Source: an uncultured Christensenella sp.
GTDB taxonomy: Bacteria > Bacillota > Clostridia > Christensenellales > Pumilibacteraceae
NCBI GenBank assembly: GCA_910577945.1
Contig: CAJTNI010000026.1
Location: 1-24,696, forward strand
Reading direction: 5' to 3'
DNA: 24,696 nucleotides
This document shows positions 1 through 8,113 of the stretch, in pieces. Within the stretch, counting starts at the first letter, position 1; every line of letters starts with the position of its first letter. The notes beneath the pieces are model-generated. The model was not told the origin of the DNA and made no database searches. It saw only the letters and a program-made list of their open reading frames with translations. A program made the translations under genes and the position numbers.

Positions 1-203
1 TGTTAGTCAACAACATTGCGCAAGTATTTTGCCTTTGGCGTTGCGCGGCTCGCGTCTCCGCGCTCAAAACACTCGATACGGGCAAAGCGGCGGCGCGAAA
101 AACTTTATATTCGGCTGTATTCGGGCGGGCGGCATTAGCCGCCGAAGCCCATAAACGGTAAACGCCAAGCCCTCGGCTTGAAACAACTGTAAACGGTGGA
201 ATT
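1..203. other. Non-coding leader upstream of oppC with two hairpins
   Basis: No coding region is convincing here. The forward frames close at or before about 163, and none of the short translations resembles the C-terminus of the OppB permease expected upstream. Two hairpin-forming segments are visible. One has GGCGGC / GCCGCC arms around an ATTA loop (about 128-143). The other has CAAGCC / GGCTTG arms around CTC (166-180). Neither is followed by a T-run, so they are not intrinsic terminators. They may be intercistronic stabilising or processing structures between an off-window oppB and oppC. The second hairpin ends about 15 bases before the weak oppC Shine-Dalgarno sequence. Confidence 0.4.
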
Positions 204-1775
204 ATGGAAACAAACAACGTACAAGTGGCGGACATACCCGCCGAAAAATTCAAGTTTGTCGAAAAGAGCGATTTGGCGCACGACAAAAAGCTGGAAACCA
301 AGCCCGTCGGGTATTTCAAGGGCGCGTTTAAGCGTTTTTGCAAAAACAAGGGCTCGGTCGTAGCGGCGTGCATTATTATTTTGCTAGTGCTTTTCGCGAT
401 AATCGTTCCGTTCTGCACGCCCTATAAGGTGAGCTATTACGATTCGTACTTTGCCGTGGCGCGCCCGCGCAACAAGCTGTTTTTGAATACGAATTTTTGG
501 GACGGGTGTCAAGCGAAATCCAACGGCAAGACCACGTTTATGATTTATTACGCCATGGGTCAGGAAACGGGGCACAACGCCGTTAAAAATCAAGAATACA
601 CGATTTCGGACGACGGCGAAACGTATAATTATCGGCTCGACACCTATCAAATGAACGGGTGCATTTACAAAAACCTTACCACCGCCGAGTATGAGGATAT
701 TCAGCGGTATCAGGACGAAACGGGCATACAGGTAATTTACCCGACGCTGCGCGAGGAGGATAAACCGGAGGCGTCGGACGCCAAGAAAAACGCCAACTAT
801 TATTTCAAGACGGAAAGCGGCGGGCGCGGACAGACGCGCATTGTTTACGACGAGAACGGCAACGTAATACCCGTGTATTGGAAATACGCCGCGGGCACGC
901 ATGACGACGGTTACACGTCGAGAATGCGTATCGAGGGCGAGGACGGGTTCGAGGTTGACGGGCAAAAATACTATTACTGCTACGGCAGCGTCATATCCTC
1001 GGGATACGAGTGCCGCGTCAATTATTACGAGTATTATATTTATCAGCATACGCAGGTGTTGAAGGACGGAATAAAAGAGCCGTCGTTCCTGTTCGGCTGC
1101 GACAATCTGGGCAAGGATATTCTTACGTGCCTTGCCGCGGGCGCGCGGTTCTCCTTCATGTTCGCAATCGCGGTGGCGGTCGTCAACATGATAGTGGGCG
1201 CGTTTTACGGCTCGGCGGCGGGATATTACGGCGGCAAAGCCGACTTGATAATGGAGCGCATTTCCGACATTCTGAGCGCCGTTCCCATGATGATTGTAAT
1301 CACGCTGTTAAAGTACCATATGGGCGGCGCGAGCCACATGCTCATACTGTTCCTGGCGTTCTTCCTGACGGGTTGGATAGGTATGGCGGCGACGACGCGA
1401 ATGCAGTTCTACCGATTTAAAAATCAAGAATACGTGCTTGCGGCGCGCACGCTGGGCGCAAAGGACCGCAGGCTCATGTTCAAGCATATATTCCCCAACG
1501 CCATAGGCACGTTGGTTACGAGCTGTGCGCTTGTTATCCCGTCGATGATTTATTCGGAGGTCAGCTTGACGTACCTCGGTATCATCAATCTTTCGACGGG
1601 CAACCTGACGAGCGTGGGTACGATAATCTCCGCGGGGCAATCGGTTTTGTCGACCGCGCCGCACGTAGCGATATTCCCGTCGGTGTTCCTCGTGCTGCTC
1701 ATGCTGAGCTTCAATCTGTTCGGCAACGGCTTGCGCGACGCGTTCAACCCGAGCTTGCGCGGTTCGGAGGGCTGA
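204..1775 (+). CDS. oppC: Oligopeptide/dipeptide ABC transporter permease, OppC-type, with large extracytoplasmic insertion
   Basis: This is an inner-membrane permease subunit of a peptide importer, pairing with OppB and the OppD/OppF ATPases. It has 523 residues, against about 300 for usual OppC. TM1 is at about 51-72. The usual motif opening the permease domain appears as FGCDNLGKDIL at 297-307, followed by GARFSF. The remaining membrane segments are at about 316-338, 357-370, 378-398, 436-460 and 487-507. The EAA loop that docks on the ATPase is conserved (ARTLGAKDRRLMFKHIFPNA, 413-432). The extra length lies between TM1 and the permease domain (about 73-296). That stretch is Tyr/Gly/Asp-rich and hydrophilic and should face outside. 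The start is the first ATG, behind a weak GGTGGA. The stop lies 1 bp before oppD, so the two are cotranscribed. The family call is secure; the function of the insert is unknown. Confidence 0.93.
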   Translation: METNNVQVADIPAEKFKFVEKSDLAHDKKLETKPVGYFKGAFKRFCKNKGSVVAACIIILLVLFAIIVPFCTPYKVSYYDSYFAVARPRNKLFLNTNFWDGCQAKSNGKTTFMIYYAMGQETGHNAVKNQEYTISDDGETYNYRLDTYQMNGCIYKNLTTAEYEDIQRYQDETGIQVIYPTLREEDKPEASDAKKNANYYFKTESGGRGQTRIVYDENGNVIPVYWKYAAGTHDDGYTSRMRIEGEDGFEVDGQKYYYCYGSVISSGYECRVNYYEYYIYQHTQVLKDGIKEPSFLFGCDNLGKDILTCLAAGARFSFMFAIAVAVVNMIVGAFYGSAAGYYGGKADLIMERISDILSAVPMMIVITLLKYHMGGASHMLILFLAFFLTGWIGMAATTRMQFYRFKNQEYVLAARTLGAKDRRLMFKHIFPNAIGTLVTSCALVIPSMIYSEVSLTYLGIINLSTGNLTSVGTIISAGQSVLSTAPHVAIFPSVFLVLLMLSFNLFGNGLRDAFNPSLRGSEG

Positions 1776-1776
1776 T

Positions 1777-4407
1777 ATGGAAAACAAAGAGATTAAGCTA
1801 TCCGTTAAGAATTTGGAGATATCGTTCCGCACCGACGGCGGGCAGGTGCAGGCGGTGCGCAATATAGATTTCGATTTGCACACGGGCGAAACGCTCGCAA
1901 TCGTGGGCGAAAGCGGTTCGGGCAAATCGGTGACGTCGCGCGCCATACTCGGCATACTCGCCAACAACGCGATTAAGGAAGGCGGCGAGATATTGTACGA
2001 CGGACAGGATTTGATGAAAATTTCCGAAGAGGAGTTTTGCAAAATCCGCGGCGATAGGATATCCATGATATTCCAAGACCCGTTGTCCTCGCTCAATCCC
2101 ATAATGCGCATCGGCAAGCAGATGACCGAGGCGATGCTTATAAACGGCAAGATAAATCAAAAGAACTGCCGTCGCGACTTTAACAGAACGCTGTCGCTGC
2201 TCAATAAGAATATGGATATGGCGCGCGGCGCGGACAATCCCGAAATTCGCGCGCAAAACAAAAAGCTGTGCGCCGATTTCGATAAGTTCGAGTACAAGCA
2301 TTTGGAGCTCGAAAACGAGTACAACGCCGCGCACGAGGCGTGCGTCGAGGCAATCGACGCAATCGACGACGTGCTGTTCCATATAGAAAAGCACGCGACG
2401 ACGGGGCTTTTGCCCGACGTCAAGGAGGCGATACGGCTTGCCGAACGCTCGGTGTCGCGATACGTAGTGCATGCGCGCGCCGCCGAGCTCGATACGGCGC
2501 TCGACGCGCTGGAAGCGTTGATTAAAGTGCCCTTTAAGCTCGCCGTGCGCAACCTTGTGCTGCCGCTCGTCAAGCGCGGCGCGCCCGTAATCGACAATAC
2601 CGATTACGCCGCCGTTGCGACCGAGCTGGGCAAGGTGCGAGCGGTGCTCGCCGAGGCGGCGGACTACGACATGCCCAATTTCTTCGCCATGGGATATTGC
2701 ATGACGTTCCTAGACGAGGCTTTTACCGCGCTGGGCGCGGAAGCGGTGAGCGTCGCCGAGCTAAACAAATACATGCGCAAGCGGCTCGACGACGAGTTCA
2801 TGCTCGAATTTATCCGCGTTGCCGAGGAAGGAATGAAATATTCCAACGCGCGCGCCGTCGAGCGCAAGCGCGAGGCGATAACGGTGCTCGACGAGCACAT
2901 TCGGCTGTTCAAGGAAAGGCTGGAAAAGAAATCGTCGGGCGCGGCGGTCAAGGCGCTTGTCGCCGCCGTCGAATCGGCTATCGACCGCTTGGAGATTGTC
3001 AAGGACAACGTGGCGTACACGTTCCGTTCGAGCATAAAGGCGGCGGTGCGCTCGTACTTCGACGGCATTAAGCGCAACGCCAAGGAGGAGCGGCGTTACG
3101 CGCGCCAGAAGGCGAGCTTCGACAAAAAGGTCGCCGCGGGCAAGACCCCCGATTGGAAGGTCGCCGATAAAAACCTCGTCGAGCTGGCGTCCATACGCGA
3201 CGACGTGTGCGGGCTTATCGAGCGCGTAAAGGCGCGGTTCGAAAAGAACATAGCCGAATCGGAAACGCTCGATTTCGACGCGCTCGCCGTCGGCATGATT
3301 GATTACTTGAAAGCCAAGGCGTCGGGCGTCGCGCACAAGGTGACGCGCGGCATGGCGAAATCGCGAGCGCTGAGGCTTATGGAGGAGGTGGGTATCCCCG
3401 AGCCGCGCAAGCGTTTCCGTCAATACCCGTTCGAGTTTTCGGGCGGCATGCGGCAACGCATAGTAATAGCGATTGCGCTGTCCGCCGACCCCGACGTACT
3501 CATTTGCGACGAGCCGACGACCGCGCTGGACGTTACCATACAGTCGCAAATCTTGGAGCTTATCAACAAGGTCAAGCAGGAGCGGCAGCTCTCGGTCATA
3601 TTCATTACGCACGACCTCGGCGTCGTAGCCAATATGGCGGACAGGGTAGCGGTCATGTATGCGGGCAAGATAGTAGAGATAGGCACGGCGAACGACATTT
3701 TCTATTCGCCCGCGCACCCGTATACCTGGGCGTTGCTCTCGTCTATGCCAGACCTCGACACCAAGGACGTCTTGGAGGCGATACCGGGCACGCCGCCCAA
3801 TATGATATACCCGCCCAAGGGCGATGCGTTTGCCGAGCGCAATAAGTACGCTATGCAAATAGATTTCGAGGAGCAGCCGCCCATGTTCAAGATTTCGGAC
3901 ACGCACTTTGCCGCGACGTGGCTGCTGCACCCCAACGCGCCCGACATACCTCCCCCCAAGGCGGTTACGGATAGAATCAAGCGCATGCGCGAAAAGGCGA
4001 ACGCCGCGCGCGGTGCGGCGACCGACGAAACCGCGGCGACGCAGCCCGAGTCGGAAACGAATAATGCCGACGAAACGGTAGGCGCGGCGCAAGCGCAAGC
4101 CGCCGATACTGCACCCGACGCGGCGGCAGTCGCGCCCAAAAAGACGGCGAGAAAAACCTCGTCGCGCGCCGCCGTAAAGAAGGATGGCGACGGCGCAAGC
4201 GCGTCCGACAAAAAGACGAGAGCGAAAGCGTCCGCAGCGAGCGACAAAGCGCAGGGCGGCGCAACAGCCCGAAAATCCGCCGCGAAACCCGCGGCAAAGA
4301 GCGCGGGGGCAAAGCCTGCTACAAAGAGCGCGGGCGCGAAAAAGCCCGCCGCGGCTAAAAAACCCGCGAGCGCAAAGCCGACCGACAAAAAGGACGGCGA
4401 GGCGTAA
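1777..4407 (+). CDS. oppD: Oligopeptide ABC transporter ATP-binding protein, OppD-type, with about 400-residue insert and Lys/Ala-rich tail
   Basis: This is an ATPase subunit of the peptide importer, 876 residues against about 330 normally. Walker A GESGSGKS is at 44-51 and the Q-loop FQDP at 99-102. A highly charged, mostly helical-looking insert runs from about 123 to 520. The signature FSGGMRQR follows at 554-561, Walker B LICDEP at 575-580 and the H-loop THD at 611-613. The peptide-transporter C-terminal region begins with HPYTWALLSSMP (647-658). The insert therefore sits inside the helical subdomain, between Q-loop and signature, near where permease coupling helices dock. The four cysteines that normally bind an Fe-S cluster in this C-terminal region appear replaced (D683, N689, D696, T714). 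Residues about 735-876 form a low-complexity tail rich in Lys, Ala, Ser and Pro, resembling histone H1. The start is ATG behind GGAGG at 1766-1770. All catalytic motifs are intact, so an active ATPase is likely. Confidence 0.92.
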   Translation: MENKEIKLSVKNLEISFRTDGGQVQAVRNIDFDLHTGETLAIVGESGSGKSVTSRAILGILANNAIKEGGEILYDGQDLMKISEEEFCKIRGDRISMIFQDPLSSLNPIMRIGKQMTEAMLINGKINQKNCRRDFNRTLSLLNKNMDMARGADNPEIRAQNKKLCADFDKFEYKHLELENEYNAAHEACVEAIDAIDDVLFHIEKHATTGLLPDVKEAIRLAERSVSRYVVHARAAELDTALDALEALIKVPFKLAVRNLVLPLVKRGAPVIDNTDYAAVATELGKVRAVLAEAADYDMPNFFAMGYCMTFLDEAFTALGAEAVSVAELNKYMRKRLDDEFMLEFIRVAEEGMKYSNARAVERKREAITVLDEHIRLFKERLEKKSSGAAVKALVAAVESAIDRLEIVKDNVAYTFRSSIKAAVRSYFDGIKRNAKEERRYARQKASFDKKVAAGKTPDWKVADKNLVELASIRDDVCGLIERVKARFEKNIAESETLDFDALAVGMIDYLKAKASGVAHKVTRGMAKSRALRLMEEVGIPEPRKRFRQYPFEFSGGMRQRIVIAIALSADPDVLICDEPTTALDVTIQSQILELINKVKQERQLSVIFITHDLGVVANMADRVAVMYAGKIVEIGTANDIFYSPAHPYTWALLSSMPDLDTKDVLEAIPGTPPNMIYPPKGDAFAERNKYAMQIDFEEQPPMFKISDTHFAATWLLHPNAPDIPPPKAVTDRIKRMREKANAARGAATDETAATQPESETNNADETVGAAQAQAADTAPDAAAVAPKKTARKTSSRAAVKKDGDGASASDKKTRAKASAASDKAQGGATARKSAAKPAAKSAGAKPATKSAGAKKPAAAKKPASAKPTDKKDGEA

Positions 4408-4482
4408 GACGCTTAACGCAAGCGGCGCTGTCGCAAAGTCCCGCGCCGAACGGGCGATACGGGCGATTGAGGAGGTACGACT

Positions 4483-5766
4483 ATGGAAAACACCGACGAT
4501 ATACTTTTGAGAGTAGACGGGCTTAGTCAATATTTTAAGATGGGCGCAGGCAGAGAACTGAAAGCCGTGGACAACGTCAGCTTCGACATAAAGAAGGGCG
4601 AGGTTTTCGGCTTGGTCGGCGAAAGCGGCTGCGGCAAGACTACGACGGGGCGTTCCATAATCAAGCTGTACGACATTACGTCGGGCAACGTATATTTCAA
4701 GGGTCAGCGCATTTGCGCGGGCACGCGCGCGTACGTCGACGAGATAAAGCGGTTGCGCGCGGAGTTCCGAGCGAAAAAGCAGGAGCTCAAAGCCGCGTGC
4801 GCGAGCGAGATAGCGGGCGGCGCGGACGAGCGGGCGACCAAGGAGAAATACGTCAAGCTGATAGCCGACGAGGAGGGCGCGAGCGCGGCGGCGATTGCCG
4901 AGCTCAACGCGAAAAAGGCGGCGGCGATACACGACCACAAGCACTGCGACCGCGATTATTCGCAACGGCTAATCGAGCGGCTTACGGCGGAAAAGAACGC
5001 GGCTGTCGAGCTGTGCGCCACCGACGAGAAGCGCGCCGAGGTCGAGCGCGAGTACAAGGAAAAAATTCGTATAGCCAAGCGCGACCGCATAGTCAACCAG
5101 ATACAAATGATTTTCCAAGACCCTATCGGTTCGCTCGACCCGCGAATGACGGTGCGCGACATAATAGCGGAGGGGCTTGTAATCAAGGGCGTTCGTGACA
5201 AGAAATATATCGACGAGCGCGTGTTCGAGCTGTTGGAGCGCGTGGGCTTGGTGCGCGAGCACGCCGACCGCTATCCGCACGAGTTTTCGGGCGGACAGCG
5301 CCAGCGCATAGGCATTGCGCGGTCGGTAATCATGCAGCCCGAGCTGATAATCGCCGACGAGCCCGTGTCCGCTTTGGACGTGTCCATTCAGGCGCAGGTA
5401 ATAAACCTGTTGAACGAATTGCGCAACAACCTCGGCATATCGGTGCTGTTCATCGCGCACGACTTGTCGGTCGTCAAGTATTTTTCCGACCGTATCGGCG
5501 TAATGTATTTCGGCAGAATGGTGGAGCTTGCGACCAGCGACGAGCTGTTCGCGCACCCGCTGCATCCGTACACCAAATCGCTGTTGTCGGCGATACCGCT
5601 GCCCGACCCCGAGTACGAAAAGGGCAGAAAGCGCATAGTGTACAATCCCATCGCCGAACACGATTACAGCGTGGATTTGCCGACGATGCGCGAAATCGAG
5701 CCCGGACACTTTATACACTGCAACGACGCCGAGTACGAAAGGTACAAGGCGGAGCTGAGTAAATGA
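4483..5766 (+). CDS. oppF: Oligopeptide ABC transporter ATP-binding protein, OppF-type, with about 120-residue charged insert
   Basis: This is the second ATPase of the peptide importer and partner of OppD. It has 427 residues; typical OppF is about 310-330. Walker A GESGCGKT is at 46-53, the Q-loop FQDP at 211-214, signature FSGGQRQR at 268-275, Walker B LIIADEP at 288-294 and the H-loop AHD at 325-327. The C-terminal peptide-transporter region starts at HPLHPYTKSLLSAIP (358-372). The insert, rich in Lys, Glu, Ala and Arg and probably coiled-coil, runs from about 82 to 200. It lies between Walker A and the Q-loop, a different place from the OppD insert. The C-terminus is shorter than usual and lacks a recognisable cysteine cluster (only C413 remains). 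The strong ribosome site GAGGAGGT (4469-4476) fixes the start. The gap after oppD is 75 bp, with no terminator seen. Confidence 0.92.
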   Translation: MENTDDILLRVDGLSQYFKMGAGRELKAVDNVSFDIKKGEVFGLVGESGCGKTTTGRSIIKLYDITSGNVYFKGQRICAGTRAYVDEIKRLRAEFRAKKQELKAACASEIAGGADERATKEKYVKLIADEEGASAAAIAELNAKKAAAIHDHKHCDRDYSQRLIERLTAEKNAAVELCATDEKRAEVEREYKEKIRIAKRDRIVNQIQMIFQDPIGSLDPRMTVRDIIAEGLVIKGVRDKKYIDERVFELLERVGLVREHADRYPHEFSGGQRQRIGIARSVIMQPELIIADEPVSALDVSIQAQVINLLNELRNNLGISVLFIAHDLSVVKYFSDRIGVMYFGRMVELATSDELFAHPLHPYTKSLLSAIPLPDPEYEKGRKRIVYNPIAEHDYSVDLPTMREIEPGHFIHCNDAEYERYKAELSK

Positions 5767-6155
5767 AGAAATTTTTGGAATACCTAATAACGTCGATAAT
5801 CGGCGCGGCAATCGTCGTCACGGTTGTGTGCGTGCAAAGGATTTGGACGCGGGAGCTTGTCGCGCAAATGGGCGCGTTAAGCGACGCGTTTTTTGCGGCG
5901 GGCGTGTTTATCGGCTGTATAGGGTTGTTGGTGTTCGTGAGCGACAGCGGCGCGTTCGATATGCTGCGCTATGCCGTGATAATGCTTGTGAACAAATTCA
6001 GGCGCGATATCAATAAGCGCAAGTACAAGGATTTCAACGAGTACCGCGAAATGCGCAGCGGCAAGGAGAATAAGCCGATTGCGTTTATGCTGGTCGTGGG
6101 CTTGGCGTATATTGCGGGCGCGGTCGCGTTTCTTATCGCGTACTACAACGTGTGA
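5763..6155 (+). CDS. DUF3899 family small membrane protein
   Basis: This is a 130-residue protein with three predicted membrane segments, at about 9-25, 42-60 and 107-126. A basic cytoplasmic-looking stretch with many Lys/Arg (about 75-103) separates the last two. The pattern SDAFFAAGVFIGCIGLLVFV followed by an FDML motif is what I recall of DUF3899 proteins of Bacillota. No biochemical role is known to me. The ATG overlaps the oppF stop (ATGA, 5763-5766), which indicates translational coupling and membership of the opp operon. A role in assembly or regulation of the peptide importer is only inference from position. Confidence 0.72.
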   Translation: MKKFLEYLITSIIGAAIVVTVVCVQRIWTRELVAQMGALSDAFFAAGVFIGCIGLLVFVSDSGAFDMLRYAVIMLVNKFRRDINKRKYKDFNEYREMRSGKENKPIAFMLVVGLAYIAGAVAFLIAYYNV

Positions 6156-6175
6156 GCGAAATGAGCAATTAAGAT

Positions 6176-6204
6176 TTGACAAATATATTTTGACAGTATA
6201 AGAT
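6176..6204 (+). promoter_or_regulatory. Sigma-A type promoter of the first exporter operon
   Basis: A perfect -35 TTGACA (6176-6181) is followed 17 bp later by TAAGAT (6199-6204), a 4/6 match to the -10 consensus. A second TTGACA at 6190-6195 lacks a well-spaced -10. Transcription would start near 6211, inside the palindrome that follows. Confidence 0.5.
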
Positions 6205-6228
6205 ATTATATCGTCGAGCGATATAATA
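6204..6228. promoter_or_regulatory. Perfect 10-bp-arm inverted repeat, probable operator
   Basis: The arms are TATTATATCG (6204-6213) and CGATATAATA (6219-6228), with a 5-base centre. It lies directly over the predicted transcription start of the exporter operon and has no following T-run, so it looks like a repressor site rather than a terminator. No regulator gene adjoins this operon in the window. Confidence 0.5.
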
Positions 6229-6280
6229 CGCGCACTCGCCGCGGCGTTTGCGCATGCTTTTAAATTTCGGAGTTGACGTA

Positions 6281-8113
6281 ATGAAAAGTAAAAATCAATC
6301 GGGCGTAAAACCGCGCTTTACCAAGGCGGGCATGCTCGGGTATTTTATGAAGGGCAGTACGCCGCTGTTCGCGGCGGTAATAGTCACGAGCTTGATTATA
6401 ACGCTGCTAAACGTAATTGTGCCCAAAATCATAGGCTTTACCGTGGACAGCGTGCTGGGCGACGAGCCCGTGCCGCAGAGCTACGGCTATATCGTCGGAC
6501 TTTTCGGCGGTATCGACCATATAAAAGCGAATATTTGGATAGTGGCGGTCGCGGTCGCTGTGATTGCCGCCGTCACGTTTGTTTTCCATTATTCGCGCAT
6601 GTATTTCAACACGCGCGCCAACCAGGTGCTGATGCGGCGCATGCGCAACACGCTGTTTTCGCACATACAGCGGCTGCCGCTGTCCTTTCTCAACGCGCAC
6701 AACACGGGCGACATAATACAGCGCTGCACCTCGGACGCGGACACCATTTCGCGGTTTATATCCGACCAGCTCATATCGCTGTTCCGCATAATACTGCTGC
6801 TCGTGCTGTCGCTGGTGTTCATGTTCATGACGGACGTGCGCATGGCGGCGATAGCGACGGCGTTTATACCGCCGCTTATCGGGTACTCGCTGTTCTTCTT
6901 CTTTAAAGCGGGCAGGCACTTTAAAAAATGCGACGAGGAGGAGGGCGTGCTCTCCACCTATGCGCAGGAAAACCTCACGGGCGTGCGCGTCGTGCGCGCG
7001 TTCGGCAGAGAGCGGTACGAGCGCGATAAGTTCGAAAAGCAAAACTCGTACTACACGGGGCTGTGGGTGCGGCTGGAAAAATTCATGGCTATGTATTGGG
7101 CGTCGAGCGACCTTTTGGCGGCGTTGCAGCTTTTGAGCATTGTGGTAATCGGCACGGTGTTTTGCGTGCACGGGCAAATGACGAGCGGCGACCTGATTTC
7201 GTTTATCGCGTACAACACGATGATGATAGGTCCCGTGCGTCAGCTCGGCCGCATAATATCCAACCTCAGCAAGGCGGGCGTGTCGCTCGGGCGTATCGGC
7301 GAAATCATGAACGCCGACGAGGAGGCTTACGGCGAGTACGAGGGCGCGATTTCGGGCGATATCGTTTTCGACGGCGTGGGGTTCGAGTACGAGGCGGGCA
7401 AGCCCGTGCTCGAAAACGTCAGCTTCACCGTGCCGCAGGGCAGTACGCTCGGCATAATCGGCGGCACGGGCAGCGGCAAATCCACGCTCGGCTGCCTAAT
7501 CGACGGGCTGTACGCTCCGACCGCGGGAAAAATAACAATCGGCGGGCGCGACGTCACGCAAATCCCGCCTGCGACGCTGCGCAAAAACGTGGGGTTCGTA
7601 TTGCAGGAAGGATATATCTATTCGCGCACGATTGCGGGCAATATCGGCATGGCTACGGACGGCGCGGACGACGCTGGAATAAGGCGCGCGGCTGAAATCG
7701 CGCGGCTCGCCGACAACGTCGACGGGTTTGCCAACGGATACGAAACGGTCGTGGGCGAGCGCGGCGTAACGCTCTCGGGCGGGCAAAAACAGCGCGTGGC
7801 GATTGCGCGCACCGTTATGCGCGGCACGCCGTACATAATTTTCGACGATTCGCTATCCGCCGTGGACAGCGAGACCGACGCGCAAATCCGCGCCAACCTC
7901 AAATCCGAGTTCGCGGGCGCGACCACCGTTATCATATCGCACCGCATAACCACGGTCATGCACGCCGACAACATTATAGTCATGGACGGCGGCAAGGTGG
8001 CGGAGTGCGGCACAAACGCCGAGCTTATAGAGCGCAACGGCATTTACAGGAAGATTTACGACCTGCAAATGTCTTTACCGCAAGACTTGCGCGGGGAGGT
8101 GAACAATGACTGA
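6281..8113 (+). CDS. Heterodimeric ABC exporter half-transporter, degenerate-site subunit (LmrC/TM287-like)
   Basis: This is a membrane-fused ABC exporter half of 610 residues, probably for drugs, lipids or peptides. The six-helix export domain occupies about 20-330 and the nucleotide-binding domain about 355-600. Walker A GGTGSGKS is at 394-401, the canonical signature LSGGQKQR at 498-505 and Walker B IIFDD at 519-523. The residue after the Walker B Asp is Asp rather than the catalytic Glu, as in the degenerate-site subunit of heterodimeric exporters. The H-loop His is kept (SHRI, His at 554). I choose ATG 6281 because CGGAG lies 8 bases upstream. An in-frame TTG at 6248 and ATG at 6254 would add 11 or 9 residues but lack a ribosome site. 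The gene overlaps the next by 8 bp, so the two are translated as a pair. Confidence 0.88.
   Translation: MKSKNQSGVKPRFTKAGMLGYFMKGSTPLFAAVIVTSLIITLLNVIVPKIIGFTVDSVLGDEPVPQSYGYIVGLFGGIDHIKANIWIVAVAVAVIAAVTFVFHYSRMYFNTRANQVLMRRMRNTLFSHIQRLPLSFLNAHNTGDIIQRCTSDADTISRFISDQLISLFRIILLLVLSLVFMFMTDVRMAAIATAFIPPLIGYSLFFFFKAGRHFKKCDEEEGVLSTYAQENLTGVRVVRAFGRERYERDKFEKQNSYYTGLWVRLEKFMAMYWASSDLLAALQLLSIVVIGTVFCVHGQMTSGDLISFIAYNTMMIGPVRQLGRIISNLSKAGVSLGRIGEIMNADEEAYGEYEGAISGDIVFDGVGFEYEAGKPVLENVSFTVPQGSTLGIIGGTGSGKSTLGCLIDGLYAPTAGKITIGGRDVTQIPPATLRKNVGFVLQEGYIYSRTIAGNIGMATDGADDAGIRRAAEIARLADNVDGFANGYETVVGERGVTLSGGQKQRVAIARTVMRGTPYIIFDDSLSAVDSETDAQIRANLKSEFAGATTVIISHRITTVMHADNIIVMDGGKVAECGTNAELIERNGIYRKIYDLQMSLPQDLRGEVNND

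Noticed and set aside
2761..4965. Minus-strand open frame of 734 codons across oppD-oppF
   Set aside because: Arg/Leu/Val-rich translation with no domain, antisense to conserved genes; it arises because GC-rich codons leave few stops on the other strand.
6204..6228. Palindrome as terminator of the opp operon
   Set aside because: No T-run follows the second arm and the stem is AT-rich; its position over a promoter fits an operator better.
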